64,000 bases of DNA. Source: an uncultured Oscillospiraceae bacterium (GTDB lineage Bacteria; Bacillota; Clostridia; Oscillospirales; Oscillospiraceae). The notes under the pieces were generated by a model that did no database searches, had not been told where the DNA came from, and saw only the letters and a list, made by a program, of their open reading frames with translations. The DNA lies in assembly GCA_934590325.1 (NCBI GenBank), contig CAKTOW010000001.1, forward strand, positions 1 to 64,000, read 5' to 3'. Of this stretch, positions 43,702 through 51,742 are shown in pieces (the stretch's first letter is position 1; each line of letters begins with the position of its first letter). The translations under genes were made by a program, and so were the position numbers.

Positions 43702-44643
43702 ATGCTCAGTAACCTGCAAGTCTGTTTTAACGCCATCGTGCCGCTATTTCTGGTGATGGCGCTGGGGTATGGTGCCAAGTGTCTGGGGGCCATCAGCGCC
43801 GACGATGTACCGAAGCTGAACAAGCTGGCGTTCCGGTTCTTCATGCCGGTGATGCTGTTCTGGAACCTGTACACGTCGTCGCTGGAGCACGCGGTGCAGC
43901 CGAAGCTGCTGGTGTTCGCCGTGGGGGCTGTGCTGGTGATGTACGGCATATCCCTGGCACTGGTGCTGCCCACGGAGAAGGACCACGAAAAGCAGGGCGT
44001 GAAGATACAGGGCATGTACCGGAGCAATCTGGCGGTCATCGGTATGCCGCTGGCCGCGGCGCTGGTGCCGGGGGCGGACATGGGCCCGGTGGCCATGCTG
44101 GCGGCGGTGGTGGTGCCTATCTTCAACGCGCTGGCGGTCATCACACTGTCGGCCTTCCGGGGGGAGAAGATTCCCGCCGGAAAGCTGGTCAAAATGGTGG
44201 TGACCAACCCGCTGATACTGGGCTCGGCCGCGGGCGTGGTGTTCCTGGCCGCCGGGTGGAAGCTGCCCGCCGTGCTGGAATCGGCGGTGCACCAGGTGTC
44301 GGCCATGACCAGTCCCCTGCTGCTGTTCCTGCTGGGGGCGTTCTTCCGGTTCAGTGGGCTGCGGCGGTACCGGAAGGACCTGCTGCAGGTGTGCGCGGTG
44401 CGGCTGCTGCTGATGCCGGGACTGCTGCTGACAGCGGGGTATCTGCTGGGGATCCGGGGCGTGGGCTTCGCAGGGCTCATCAGCGTATTCGCCAGCGCCA
44501 CAGCCATCGCGTCCTTCACCATGACACAGCAGATGGGCGGCGACGCGGAGCTGGCCGGGGATATCGTGGTGGCCACCAGCGCGCTGTGCATCGTGACCAT
44601 GTTCGCCTGGTCGCTGCTGTTCAAGCTGCTGGGGGCGTTCTGA
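43702..44643 (+). CDS. AEC-family (auxin efflux carrier-like) transporter
   Basis: This 313-residue integral membrane protein has about ten hydrophobic segments in two inverted halves. The N-terminal LFLVMALGYGAKCLGAISAD followed by DDVPKLNKLAFRFFMPVMLF is typical of the AEC family. Members export or exchange small organic anions such as malate and some amino acids. A C-terminal ATAIASFTMTQQMGGDAELA segment matches the family too. Substrate unknown. It ends at a strong bidirectional terminator. Confidence 0.88.
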   Translation: MLSNLQVCFNAIVPLFLVMALGYGAKCLGAISADDVPKLNKLAFRFFMPVMLFWNLYTSSLEHAVQPKLLVFAVGAVLVMYGISLALVLPTEKDHEKQGVKIQGMYRSNLAVIGMPLAAALVPGADMGPVAMLAAVVVPIFNALAVITLSAFRGEKIPAGKLVKMVVTNPLILGSAAGVVFLAAGWKLPAVLESAVHQVSAMTSPLLLFLLGAFFRFSGLRRYRKDLLQVCAVRLLLMPGLLLTAGYLLGIRGVGFAGLISVFASATAIASFTMTQQMGGDAELAGDIVVATSALCIVTMFAWSLLFKLLGAF

Positions 44644-44650
44644 ATAACAG

Positions 44651-44684
44651 AAAGACCGGCGACATCAGTCGCCGGTCTTTTTTT
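44651..44684. terminator. Bidirectional terminator
   Basis: AAAGACCGGCGAC-ATCA-GTCGCCGGTCTTT with a T-run. It overlaps the last codons of the convergent TVP38 gene. Confidence 0.9.
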
Positions 44685-45384
44685 CGTTATGGGCAGCGCC
44701 GTGGCGGGCACAGACGGCGCGGTATATCAGCCAGCCTATGCCGCCCACAGCCAGGGCGATGGCAAAGGCGATAACGGCGGCGCGGTAATTCTGCTCCCCC
44801 AGGGCGCTGCCGCCCACGGTGGACGTGACGATGGAGGGCAGACGGCCCACGGAGGCTATCAGCAGCCAGGTGGACCAGGGCAGGTCGGTGAGACCGGCGA
44901 AGTAACACAGCAGGTCCTTGGGCGTGCCGGGAACGGTGAATATCAGCCAGAAAATAGCGGTGCGCTTGGGGGACGAGTGCAGGAGGAAGCGGAGCTTCTG
45001 CAGCTTGTCCGCAGGGAAAAACACCTCCACCAGTGCCATGCCCCAGCGGCGCACCAGGGCGAACACCGCCACGCTGCCCAGCATGGCGCCCGCCAGGCAC
45101 AGCGCCGTGCCCTGCCAGGCACCGAAGGCGTAGCCGCCGGCGATCTCCAGGGGCTCGCCGGGGATGATGGCCACCACCACCTGCAGAAACATCATGGCCA
45201 CATAGGCCAGGGGACCCCAGACGCCGTGGCTGTCCACCCAGGCGCGGAACTGCTCCGGCTGGCGGGCAAAGCGGACGATGGGACGGCCCACGAACCAGGC
45301 CACCGCCGCCGACAGCAGAACGAATATGACGATGGCCAGAACGGACAGCGTTTTTTTCTGCTTTGCGGTGAGGGTACGCTTCAT
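44665..45384 (-). CDS. TVP38/TMEM64-family (DedA-like) membrane protein
   Basis: The 239-residue protein has about six membrane segments. The VTT/SNARE-associated domain core is recognisable: MMFLQVVVAIIPGEPLEIAGGYAFG followed by GAMLGSVAVFALVRRWG, and VPGTPKDLLCYFAGLTDLPW. Family members act as lipid scramblases or transport-related proteins needed for membrane homeostasis. It is a single-gene unit; its stop codon lies inside the shared terminator. Confidence 0.88.
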   Translation of the reverse strand: MKRTLTAKQKKTLSVLAIVIFVLLSAAVAWFVGRPIVRFARQPEQFRAWVDSHGVWGPLAYVAMMFLQVVVAIIPGEPLEIAGGYAFGAWQGTALCLAGAMLGSVAVFALVRRWGMALVEVFFPADKLQKLRFLLHSSPKRTAIFWLIFTVPGTPKDLLCYFAGLTDLPWSTWLLIASVGRLPSIVTSTVGGSALGEQNYRAAVIAFAIALAVGGIGWLIYRAVCARHGAAHNEKKTGD

Positions 45385-45509
45385 GGGGTGTTCCTTTCTT
45401 TTGTCCTATGTACTAAATGGAGGATACCACAGTCTTGCAAAAATCATGTGAACGAAACGTTAAGATTTCCTTATAAAAATGTTAGCCCCCGGTTTCCCGG
45501 GGGCGGCTT

Positions 45510-46763
45510 CTATTCATGGGTGTGGACGTTGATGAACTCCGCCTTGAGCTTGGAATACAGGATGGTCTGACTGCTGTACAGGCCGCAGTAGCCGGAGAGC
45601 AGGTAGCTGAGGGCGCAGGCGGCGGCGAAATAGGTCAGGCCGCCGGAGCCGAAGAGCTCGATGCTGAGGATAACGGAGGCGATGGGGCAGTTCACCGCGC
45701 CGCAGAACACGGCCACAAGACCGACGGCGGCGGCAAAGGTCGGGGGCAGGCCCAGCACGCCGCCGAACACACAGCCGAAGGTCGCGCCCACGAAGAAGGA
45801 GGGCACCACCTCGCCGCCCTTGAAGCCGCAGCCGATGGTGACGGCGGTAAAGGCCAACTTCAGTATCCAGGCCCAGGGGTCGGCCTGGCCGGAGAGGGCC
45901 CGCTGGATGACGTCCATGCCGGCGCCGTTGTAGTCCGTGGTACCCAGCAGCAGCGTGGCGGCCACGATGAGAACGCCGCCCGCGGCGGCGCGGAGGAAGG
46001 GGTCCTTCAGGACGCGGGAGGCGGCATGCTCGGTGATGTGCAGGCCGCGGCAGAACAGGATGCTCACGATGGCACAGCCCACAGCCAGCACCGCCACGAG
46101 CCCCAGCGTCGGCCAGTCCAGCGCCGGCATGGCCACGGTGAAGCGGGTGGGCTCCACGCCCATGAGGAGGGCGATGTAGTAGCCAGTCAGGGAGGCGGTG
46201 ATGCAGGGCAGCAGCCCGGCGTAGTACAGCACGCCCACGCTGATGACCTCCAGGGCAAAGATGGTGGCGGTCAGGGGCGTGCCGAACAGTGCGGAGAACA
46301 CGCCCGCCATACCGCAGAGGGTGGCCAGGGGCAGATCCTTCTCCCCCAGACGCAGGAGGGTGCCGGTGCGGTAGCCGATGCCGCCGCCTATCTGCAGGGC
46401 GGCACCCTCGCGGCCGGCGCTGCCGCCGCACAGGTGGGTGATGACCGTGGAGACAAATATCAGGGGCACCAGCAGGGTGGGGATCTTTTTGCCGAAGTGG
46501 ACGGACTCGATGACGGCGTTGGTGCCGGCGCCCTCCAGGCGGCAGATCCGGTACAGCCCGGCGATGACCACGCCGCCCAAGGGCAGCAGGTACAGCACCC
46601 AGGGGTGCGCCAGGCGGACGTTGGTGGCGTAATTGACGCCCAGGTGGAAGGCGGCGCCCACGAAGCCGCCCACACCGCCCACCAGCGCGCCCACCGCCAG
46701 CCATTTCAGCAGAGTGGTCACGTAGAGGCCGATGTGCTGCGCCCGCGCTTTCAGCTTGTCCAT
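45510..46763 (-). CDS. CLC-family anion transporter, fluoride-type (CLC-F) candidate
   Basis: The 417-residue protein has about ten to twelve hydrophobic segments. The CLC core is clear: ITHLCGGSAGREGAALQIGG carries the gating glutamate, and GFKGGEVVPSFFVGATFG corresponds to the GIFAP region. The first selectivity motif is not GSGIP but GAGTNAVIES, and the GGSAGREG form is what I recall for fluoride/proton antiporters. ATG 46763 follows AAGGA by 10 bases. Fluoride export is therefore the best guess, chloride transport the alternative. No fluoride riboswitch was seen upstream. Confidence 0.85.
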   Translation of the reverse strand: MDKLKARAQHIGLYVTTLLKWLAVGALVGGVGGFVGAAFHLGVNYATNVRLAHPWVLYLLPLGGVVIAGLYRICRLEGAGTNAVIESVHFGKKIPTLLVPLIFVSTVITHLCGGSAGREGAALQIGGGIGYRTGTLLRLGEKDLPLATLCGMAGVFSALFGTPLTATIFALEVISVGVLYYAGLLPCITASLTGYYIALLMGVEPTRFTVAMPALDWPTLGLVAVLAVGCAIVSILFCRGLHITEHAASRVLKDPFLRAAAGGVLIVAATLLLGTTDYNGAGMDVIQRALSGQADPWAWILKLAFTAVTIGCGFKGGEVVPSFFVGATFGCVFGGVLGLPPTFAAAVGLVAVFCGAVNCPIASVILSIELFGSGGLTYFAAACALSYLLSGYCGLYSSQTILYSKLKAEFINVHTHE

Positions 46764-46937
46764 GTGCGGCACCGTCCTTCCCTGTCACACCGCCCCGGCA
46801 GGGCGGGAAAATCTTTAGCGACATCTTCGCAGACGATTATTTTACCATCTATACGGGGGTGTGTCAAATCCTGTCGGACGAACTTCCAAAAAGGCTGAAA
46901 ATTTTTCAGTTTATCTTAATTTTTTTCATTTTTGCTG

Positions 46938-46966
46938 TTGATTCCGCCGTTCCTTTGCCGTATACT
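46938..46966 (+). promoter_or_regulatory. Promoter of serC
   Basis: TTGATT (46938-46943), 17-base spacer, TATACT (46961-46966), about 70 bases before the serC start. Confidence 0.75.
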
Positions 46967-47034
46967 ATAGGTACCAATTGTCAGCGCATACAAAATACGT
47001 ATCAAATGACGATCATGAACAGGAGGAAAACCAC

Positions 47035-48123
47035 ATGAAATACGGTCGTACTTTTAATTTCTCCGCCGGCCCCGCCATGATGCCGGAGCCCGTTCTGGAG
47101 GAGATCCGCGACGAGATGATGAACTACCGTGGCAGCGGTATGTGCGTCATGGAGATGAGCCACCGCTCCAAGGTGTTCCAGCAGATCATCGACGAGGCCG
47201 AGGCCGACCTGCGTGAGCTGATGGGCATCCCCGACAACTACAAGGTGCTGTTCATCCAGGGCGGCGCTACCCTGCAGTTCGCTGCCGTGGCATGGAACCT
47301 GATGAAGAACGGCAAGGCCGTGTACATCGAGACCGGCGCGTGGTCCAAGAAGGCCATTGCCGAGGCCAAGAAGTACGGCGAGGTCATCGTGGCTGCCTCC
47401 TCCAAGGATAAGAACTACAGCTACATCCCCGATTGTTCCGATCTGGACATCCCCGAGGATACCGACTACGTGTACATCTGCGAGAACGAGACCATCCACG
47501 GCGTCACCTGGAACAAGCTGCCCAACACCAAGGGCCACGTGCTGGTGTCCGACCAGTCCTCCATGTTCCTGAGCAAACCCTGCAACGTCAGCGACTACGG
47601 CATGATCTACGCCGGCGTGCAGAAGAACGTGGGCCCCGCCGGCATGGTGGTTGTCATCATCCGCGAGGACCTGATCCGCGAGGACATCGACCCCAAGATG
47701 CCCGTCTACATGAGCTACAAGACCCACGCGGACAACGGCTCCATGTACAACACCCCCAACTGCTGGGCCATCTACTGCTGCGGCAAGGTGTTCAAGTACC
47801 TGAAGAGCATCGGCGGCCTGGAGGAGATGCACAAGCGCAACCTGGCCAAGGCCAAGGTCATCTATGACTTCCTGGATCAGTCCAAGATGTTCAAGGGCAC
47901 CGTGGAGCCCGAATTCCGCAGCCTGATGAACATTCCCTTCGTCACCGAGAGCGCCGAGCTGGACGCCGAGGTGGTGGCTGCCACCAAGGCCGCCGGTTAC
48001 GACAACCTGAAGGGCCACAAGTCCGTGGGCGGCCTGCGCGCCAGCGTGTACAACGCCATGCCCATCGAGGGCGCCCAGGCATTGGTGGAGTTCCTGAAGA
48101 AGTTCGAGGCCGAGCACAAGTAA
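47035..48123 (+). CDS. serC: Phosphoserine aminotransferase
   Basis: This 362-residue PLP enzyme starts at ATG 47035 after AGGAGG. It has FNFSAGPAMMPEPVLEEIRD at the N-terminus and MEMSHRSKVFQQIIDEAEAD. The cofactor lysine lies in IYAGVQKNVGPAGM (about residue 197) and GGLRASVYNAMP near the end, all typical of SerC. It converts 3-phosphohydroxypyruvate to phosphoserine using glutamate. serA follows after a hairpin. Together they make the serine precursor; SerB is not in the window. Confidence 0.96.
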   Translation: MKYGRTFNFSAGPAMMPEPVLEEIRDEMMNYRGSGMCVMEMSHRSKVFQQIIDEAEADLRELMGIPDNYKVLFIQGGATLQFAAVAWNLMKNGKAVYIETGAWSKKAIAEAKKYGEVIVAASSKDKNYSYIPDCSDLDIPEDTDYVYICENETIHGVTWNKLPNTKGHVLVSDQSSMFLSKPCNVSDYGMIYAGVQKNVGPAGMVVVIIREDLIREDIDPKMPVYMSYKTHADNGSMYNTPNCWAIYCCGKVFKYLKSIGGLEEMHKRNLAKAKVIYDFLDQSKMFKGTVEPEFRSLMNIPFVTESAELDAEVVAATKAAGYDNLKGHKSVGGLRASVYNAMPIEGAQALVEFLKKFEAEHK

Positions 48124-48128
48124 AACCT

Positions 48129-48158
48129 ATTAAAGGGGGAGCCTGCTCCCCCTTTAAT
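48129..48158 (+). terminator. Palindromic hairpin between serC and serA
   Basis: ATTAAAGGGGGAGC and GCTCCCCCTTTAAT are perfect arms. It may terminate partially, letting some readthrough into serA. Confidence 0.75.
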
Positions 48159-48203
48159 GACAAATTCCGACAACAAAACGTATTTTAAAAGGAGAAAATT
48201 ACC

Positions 48204-49109
48204 ATGCGTATTCTGGTTACCGACGGTATGGACAAGACCGCTATGGCGGAGCTGCGTGAGATGGGTCACGAGGTCGTGGAGCAGTTCTACGAGCCCGATC
48301 AGCTGGGCAAGGCGCTGCGTGATTTCGACGTGGTGGTCGTCCGCTCCAAGACCAAGGTCCGCGCCAATCACATCGACGAGGCCAAGGGCAGCAGCCTGAA
48401 GCTGATCATCCGCGGCGGCGTGGGCGTGGACAACATCGACGTGGACTATGCCAAGCAGAACGGCATCGATGTGAAGAACACCCCCAAGGCTTCCTCTCAG
48501 TCCGTGGCCGAGCTGGCCATGGGTCACATGTTCTCCTGCGCCCGCTACATCTCCATCGCCGGCCACACCATGCGTGAGGACAAGTGGGAGAAGAAGGCCT
48601 ACGGCAAGGGCATCGAGCTGCAGGGCAAGACCCTGGGCATCGTGGGCTTCGGCCGTATCGGCCAGCACCTGGGCGTGATGGCCAAGGCCATCGGCATGAA
48701 GGTCGTGGCCTTCGACATCTTCCACATCCCCGGCATCGAGGAGCAGCTGGGCATCCCCTACGTGGAGATGGATGAGCTGCTGGCCATGTCCGACTTCGTG
48801 TCCGTGCACGCCCCCGCTGTGGACGGCGGCGCATTGATCTCCGCCGAGAACATCGCCAAGATGAAGGACGGTGTGGTCATCATCAACACCTCCCGCGGCA
48901 CCAACGTGGACGAAGCTGCCCTGCTGGCCGCTCTGGAGTCCGGCAAGGTGCGCGCCGCCGGTCTGGATGTCTATGCCGACGAGCCCGCCACCAACAAGGC
49001 GCTGTACAGCCATCCCATGGTGTCCTGCACGCCCCACATCGGCGCTGCCACCAACGAGGCCCAGAAGCGCATCGGCGCGGAGATCGTGGACATCATCAAG
49101 GCCATGTAA
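48204..49109 (+). CDS. serA: D-3-phosphoglycerate dehydrogenase, short form
   Basis: This 301-residue D-2-hydroxyacid dehydrogenase has the NAD-binding GIVGFGRIGQHLG near residue 145. The active-site residues lie in NTSRGTNVDE (Arg), AGLDVYADEPA (Glu) and CTPHIGAATNEAQKR (His). It lacks the regulatory ACT domain of long SerA proteins, so serine feedback inhibition of the usual type is unlikely. It oxidises 3-phosphoglycerate to 3-phosphohydroxypyruvate, the substrate of SerC encoded just upstream. A related hydroxyacid dehydrogenase role is less likely given the neighbour. Confidence 0.92.
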   Translation: MRILVTDGMDKTAMAELREMGHEVVEQFYEPDQLGKALRDFDVVVVRSKTKVRANHIDEAKGSSLKLIIRGGVGVDNIDVDYAKQNGIDVKNTPKASSQSVAELAMGHMFSCARYISIAGHTMREDKWEKKAYGKGIELQGKTLGIVGFGRIGQHLGVMAKAIGMKVVAFDIFHIPGIEEQLGIPYVEMDELLAMSDFVSVHAPAVDGGALISAENIAKMKDGVVIINTSRGTNVDEAALLAALESGKVRAAGLDVYADEPATNKALYSHPMVSCTPHIGAATNEAQKRIGAEIVDIIKAM

Positions 49110-49130
49110 CTTCCGCTGGAAAGAGCATAG

Positions 49131-49160
49131 AAAAAGACCGGCTCCCGCCGGTCTTTTTTT
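49131..49160. terminator. Bidirectional terminator after serA
   Basis: AAAGACCGGC-TCCC-GCCGGTCTTTTTTT, between serA and the convergent mini-lipoprotein gene. Confidence 0.88.
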
Positions 49161-49164
49161 ATGC

Positions 49165-49323
49165 TTACAGGCTGTCGCCCATGGTCTCCTTCAGCTTATC
49201 CAGCACCTGCTGGGCAGTCAGGTCCACATCCGTCTTGCCGCCGTTGTCATCCTTTTTCGTACCGCAGGCGGCCAGGGACAGCACCATCACTGCGGCCAGC
49301 AGCGCACATACGATCTTCTTCAT
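49165..49323 (-). CDS. Very short lipoprotein, possibly truncated
   Basis: The 52-residue product has a full lipoprotein signal (MKKIVCALLAAVMVLSLAAC, lipobox LAAC). It then has only about 32 residues ending VLDKLKETMGDSL. AAGGAAG precedes the ATG. The mature part looks like the first helix of larger lipoproteins (DUF4358-like proteins begin similarly), so the gene could be a truncated remnant. A clean stop followed directly by a terminator also allows a genuine mini-lipoprotein. Function unknown. Confidence 0.6.
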   Translation of the reverse strand: MKKIVCALLAAVMVLSLAACGTKKDDNGGKTDVDLTAQQVLDKLKETMGDSL

Positions 49324-49473
49324 AGTCAAAACTTCCTTTCTCTTTTTGCGGGCTGTGTCTCCGGTGGGAGCACAGCATCGTTTTCTTTGTACATCCCTTA
49401 GATGCACGCGGAGGAAAAAAGGTTCCGCATTCGTGGGAGAAAGTTTTGTGTCCGGTTTTCGGGACAGCGGCTT

Positions 49474-49482
49474 TGGTATGAT
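49474..49482 (+). promoter_or_regulatory. Extended -10 promoter for the 32-residue ORF
   Basis: TGGTATGAT is an extended -10 element 29 bases before the start codon at 49512; the -35 is not clear. Confidence 0.5.
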
Positions 49483-49511
49483 GGAGAAAACTTACCAAGG
49501 AGGTACTGACT

Positions 49512-49610
49512 ATGACCGCTATCACCATGATATGCACCGTGTGCGGCGCCGCGGCGCTGAGCCGGGGCATCCTGCGGCTGCTGGACGCTATCGACGGGGA
49601 GGAGCGCTGA
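49512..49610 (+). CDS. 32-residue small protein with strong ribosome binding site
   Basis: ATG at 49512 follows a perfect AAGGAGGT site by a good distance and reads 32 codons to a TGA. The sequence begins MTAITMICTVCGAAALSRGI and ends in a charged tail (DAIDGEER). Residues 3-24 form a moderately hydrophobic helix with a CxxC pair. It could be a small membrane-associated or regulatory peptide. The strong ribosome site, not similarity, is the evidence that it is translated. Confidence 0.5.
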   Translation: MTAITMICTVCGAAALSRGILRLLDAIDGEER

Positions 49611-49634
49611 AACGGACACCACAGCAAGAGACCG

Positions 49635-49663
49635 TTGACAAGCGGGCGTGCTGTCTATATAAT
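49635..49663 (+). promoter_or_regulatory. Consensus promoter of the SPT-like operon
   Basis: TTGACA (49635-49640), 17-base spacer, TATAAT (49658-49663): a perfect sigma-A consensus, 59 bases before the start codon. Expression should be strong and constitutive unless an operator intervenes. Confidence 0.85.
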
Positions 49664-49721
49664 ATTTTTGGTTAGAAATTACAATCACATCTAATGTATT
49701 ATATCAGATAGCGAGGTTCTT

Positions 49722-50906
49722 ATGGACATTTTTGAGAAATGCTATGCCCCCTCTCTGGCCGGTGAGCTGAAGGAAAAGGGCGTGTATCCCTACTTCCACG
49801 CGCTGCAGTCCCGGCAGGACGTAGAAGTGATGATGGAGGGCAAACGGCGCATCATGCTGGGCTCCAACAACTATCTGGGACTGACCACCGACCCTGAGAT
49901 CATCGAGGCGGGCGTCAGAGCGCTGGAGCAGTACGGCACCGGGTGCTCCGGGTCGCGGTTCCTGAACGGCACGCTGGAGATGCACCTGGAGCTGGAGGCG
50001 GAGCTGGCGAAGTTCCTGCGTAAGCCGGGGGTGGTGACCTTCGGCACCGGGTTCCAGTCCAACGTGGGCATCATCTCCGCGCTGGTGGGGCGGCACGACT
50101 ACGTGATATGCGACCGGGAGAACCACGCCAGTATCTACGCCGGGTGCCAGCTGTCCTACGGAAAGATGCTGCGCTACCGTCACAGCGACATGGCGGAGCT
50201 GGAGAAGTGTCTGCAGAAGGTGCCGGAGACCGCCGGGGCGCTGATCGTCACCGACGGCGTGTTCTCCATGGGCGGTGATATCGCCAGGCTGCCGGAGATC
50301 TGCGCGCTGGCGCAGAAGTACGGTGCGCGGGTCATGGTGGACGACGCACACGGCCTGGGCGTGCTGGGCGAGGGCGGGCGCGGCACCGCCAGCTACTTCG
50401 GCCTGGAGGACCAGGTGGACGTGTATATGGGCACCTTCTCCAAATCGCTGGCATCCCTGGGCGGCTATATGGCGGCATCCGCGGAGGTGGCGGAGTTCGT
50501 GCGCCACGCCTCGCGGCCGTTCATCTTCTCGGCATCCATCCCCCCTGCTAACTGCGCCACGGCGCTGGCGGCGCTGCGGAAGCTGGAGAAGCACCCGGAG
50601 CTGCCGGAGCGGCTGCGTGCGCTGAGCATGTACGCCCGGAAGGGGCTGACGGAGCGGGGGCTGGCCATCCGCCCCTCGGCGCTGGAAGCGCCCACGCCCA
50701 TCATCCCTATCTATACCTACGAGACCTACCGCACTCTGCAGGTGGCGGCGGAGATATACGACCGGGGCGTGTACGTGAATCCCACCCTGCCCCCGGCCAC
50801 GCCGGAGGGCGAGGCGCTGCTGCGCACCAGCTACATGGCCACCCACACGGAGGCGCTGCTGGACGAGGCCATGGACATCATCGGGGAGGTGATGTCCCGT
50901 GAGTAA
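49722..50906 (+). CDS. Alpha-oxoamine synthase, serine palmitoyltransferase-like
   Basis: This 394-residue PLP enzyme of the AOS group shows SNNYLGL (47-53), NHAS with His135, VDDAHGLGVLGEGGRG (Asp207, His210) and the cofactor lysine Lys241 in GTFSKSLASLGGY. That form, and the C-terminal PIIPIYTYE and YVNPTLPPATP segments, resemble bacterial serine palmitoyltransferases. They are less like glycine C-acetyltransferase or BioF, which usually have GTLGKA(F/L)G. It should condense an amino acid with an acyl-CoA/ACP, releasing CO2. The next gene, an SDR overlapping by 8 bases, would reduce the 3-keto product. The acyl and amino-acid substrates are inferred. Confidence 0.8.
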   Translation: MDIFEKCYAPSLAGELKEKGVYPYFHALQSRQDVEVMMEGKRRIMLGSNNYLGLTTDPEIIEAGVRALEQYGTGCSGSRFLNGTLEMHLELEAELAKFLRKPGVVTFGTGFQSNVGIISALVGRHDYVICDRENHASIYAGCQLSYGKMLRYRHSDMAELEKCLQKVPETAGALIVTDGVFSMGGDIARLPEICALAQKYGARVMVDDAHGLGVLGEGGRGTASYFGLEDQVDVYMGTFSKSLASLGGYMAASAEVAEFVRHASRPFIFSASIPPANCATALAALRKLEKHPELPERLRALSMYARKGLTERGLAIRPSALEAPTPIIPIYTYETYRTLQVAAEIYDRGVYVNPTLPPATPEGEALLRTSYMATHTEALLDEAMDIIGEVMSRE

Positions 50907-51693
50907 GGTCGCCGTCGTCACCGGGGGCACCTCCGGCATCGGACGCGCCACGGCGCTGGCGCTCAGGGCCGCCGGGTGCACGGTGTACGAGCTGTCCCGC
51001 CGCGCCGAGGGCGTGGAGGGCCTGCACCACATCTCCGCCGATGTCACCGACGAGCAGGCCGTCCGCGGCGCCGTGGCACAGATCATGGACGCGGAGGGAC
51101 ACATCGACATTCTGGTGAACAACGCAGGCTTCGGCATCTCCGGTGCCATCGAGTTCACGGAGACCGAGGTCGCAAAGAAGCTGTTTGACGTGAATTTCTT
51201 CGGCATGGTGAATATGAACCGCGCCGTGGTGCCCCTGATGCGGCAGGCAGGGCACGGGCGCATCGTAAACCTGAGCTCCGTGGCCGCGCCGGTGCCTATC
51301 CCCTTCCAGGCCTACTACTCCGCCACCAAGGCGGCGGTGAACGCCTACACCATGGCGCTGGCCAACGAGCTGCGGCCCTTCGGCGTCACCGTGTGCGCCG
51401 TGATGCCGGGGGACATCCACACGGGCTTCACCGCCGCGCGGAAGAAGGTCGCGGCGGGCGACGACGTCTATCAGGGGCGCATCAGCCGCTCGGTGCAGCG
51501 GATGGAGCACGACGAGGAGACCGGCATGGACCCGGCCAAGGCCGGGGCGTACATCGCATCCGTAGCACTTCGGGAGGGAAACCGGCACCCGCTGTACGCC
51601 ATACGGTTCGACTACAAGTTCTTCACATTCCTGGCAAAGGTGCTGCCGGCCAGGTTCCTGAATTGGCTCATCTACTGCCTGTACGGGAAATAA
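50899..51693 (+). CDS. Short-chain dehydrogenase/reductase, probable 3-ketosphinganine-reductase-like
   Basis: The 264-residue SDR has the NAD(P) motif TGGTSGIGRA (8-17), NNAGFGISG, the catalytic Ser in NLSS and the YYSATKAAV tetrad (Tyr and Lys). A C-terminal hydrophobic/basic end (FLAKVLPARFLNWLIYCLYG) may touch the membrane. It overlaps the SPT-like gene by 8 bases. The likely reaction is reduction of the beta-keto amine formed by the upstream enzyme to an amino alcohol. Generic SDR activity cannot be excluded from sequence alone. Confidence 0.8.
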   Translation: MSKVAVVTGGTSGIGRATALALRAAGCTVYELSRRAEGVEGLHHISADVTDEQAVRGAVAQIMDAEGHIDILVNNAGFGISGAIEFTETEVAKKLFDVNFFGMVNMNRAVVPLMRQAGHGRIVNLSSVAAPVPIPFQAYYSATKAAVNAYTMALANELRPFGVTVCAVMPGDIHTGFTAARKKVAAGDDVYQGRISRSVQRMEHDEETGMDPAKAGAYIASVALREGNRHPLYAIRFDYKFFTFLAKVLPARFLNWLIYCLYGK

Positions 51694-51699
51694 TCGCGC

Positions 51700-51731
51700 A
51701 AAAGCCCTCCCCGGTGGGGAGGGCTTTTTTG
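51700..51731. terminator. Bidirectional terminator
   Basis: AAAAGCCCTCCCC-GGT-GGGGAGGGCTTTTTT between the SDR and the convergent proC. Confidence 0.9.
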
Positions 51732-51742
51732 TTGTCTGCACT

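Noticed and set aside
45514-46824. Second minus-strand frame of 436 codons over the CLC gene
   Set aside because: It is an out-of-frame shadow rich in Arg/Pro/His. The 417-residue frame has clear CLC motifs and membrane helices.
46764-46934. Fluoride riboswitch upstream of the CLC gene
   Set aside because: The conserved crcB-motif segments could not be found on either strand in the leader.
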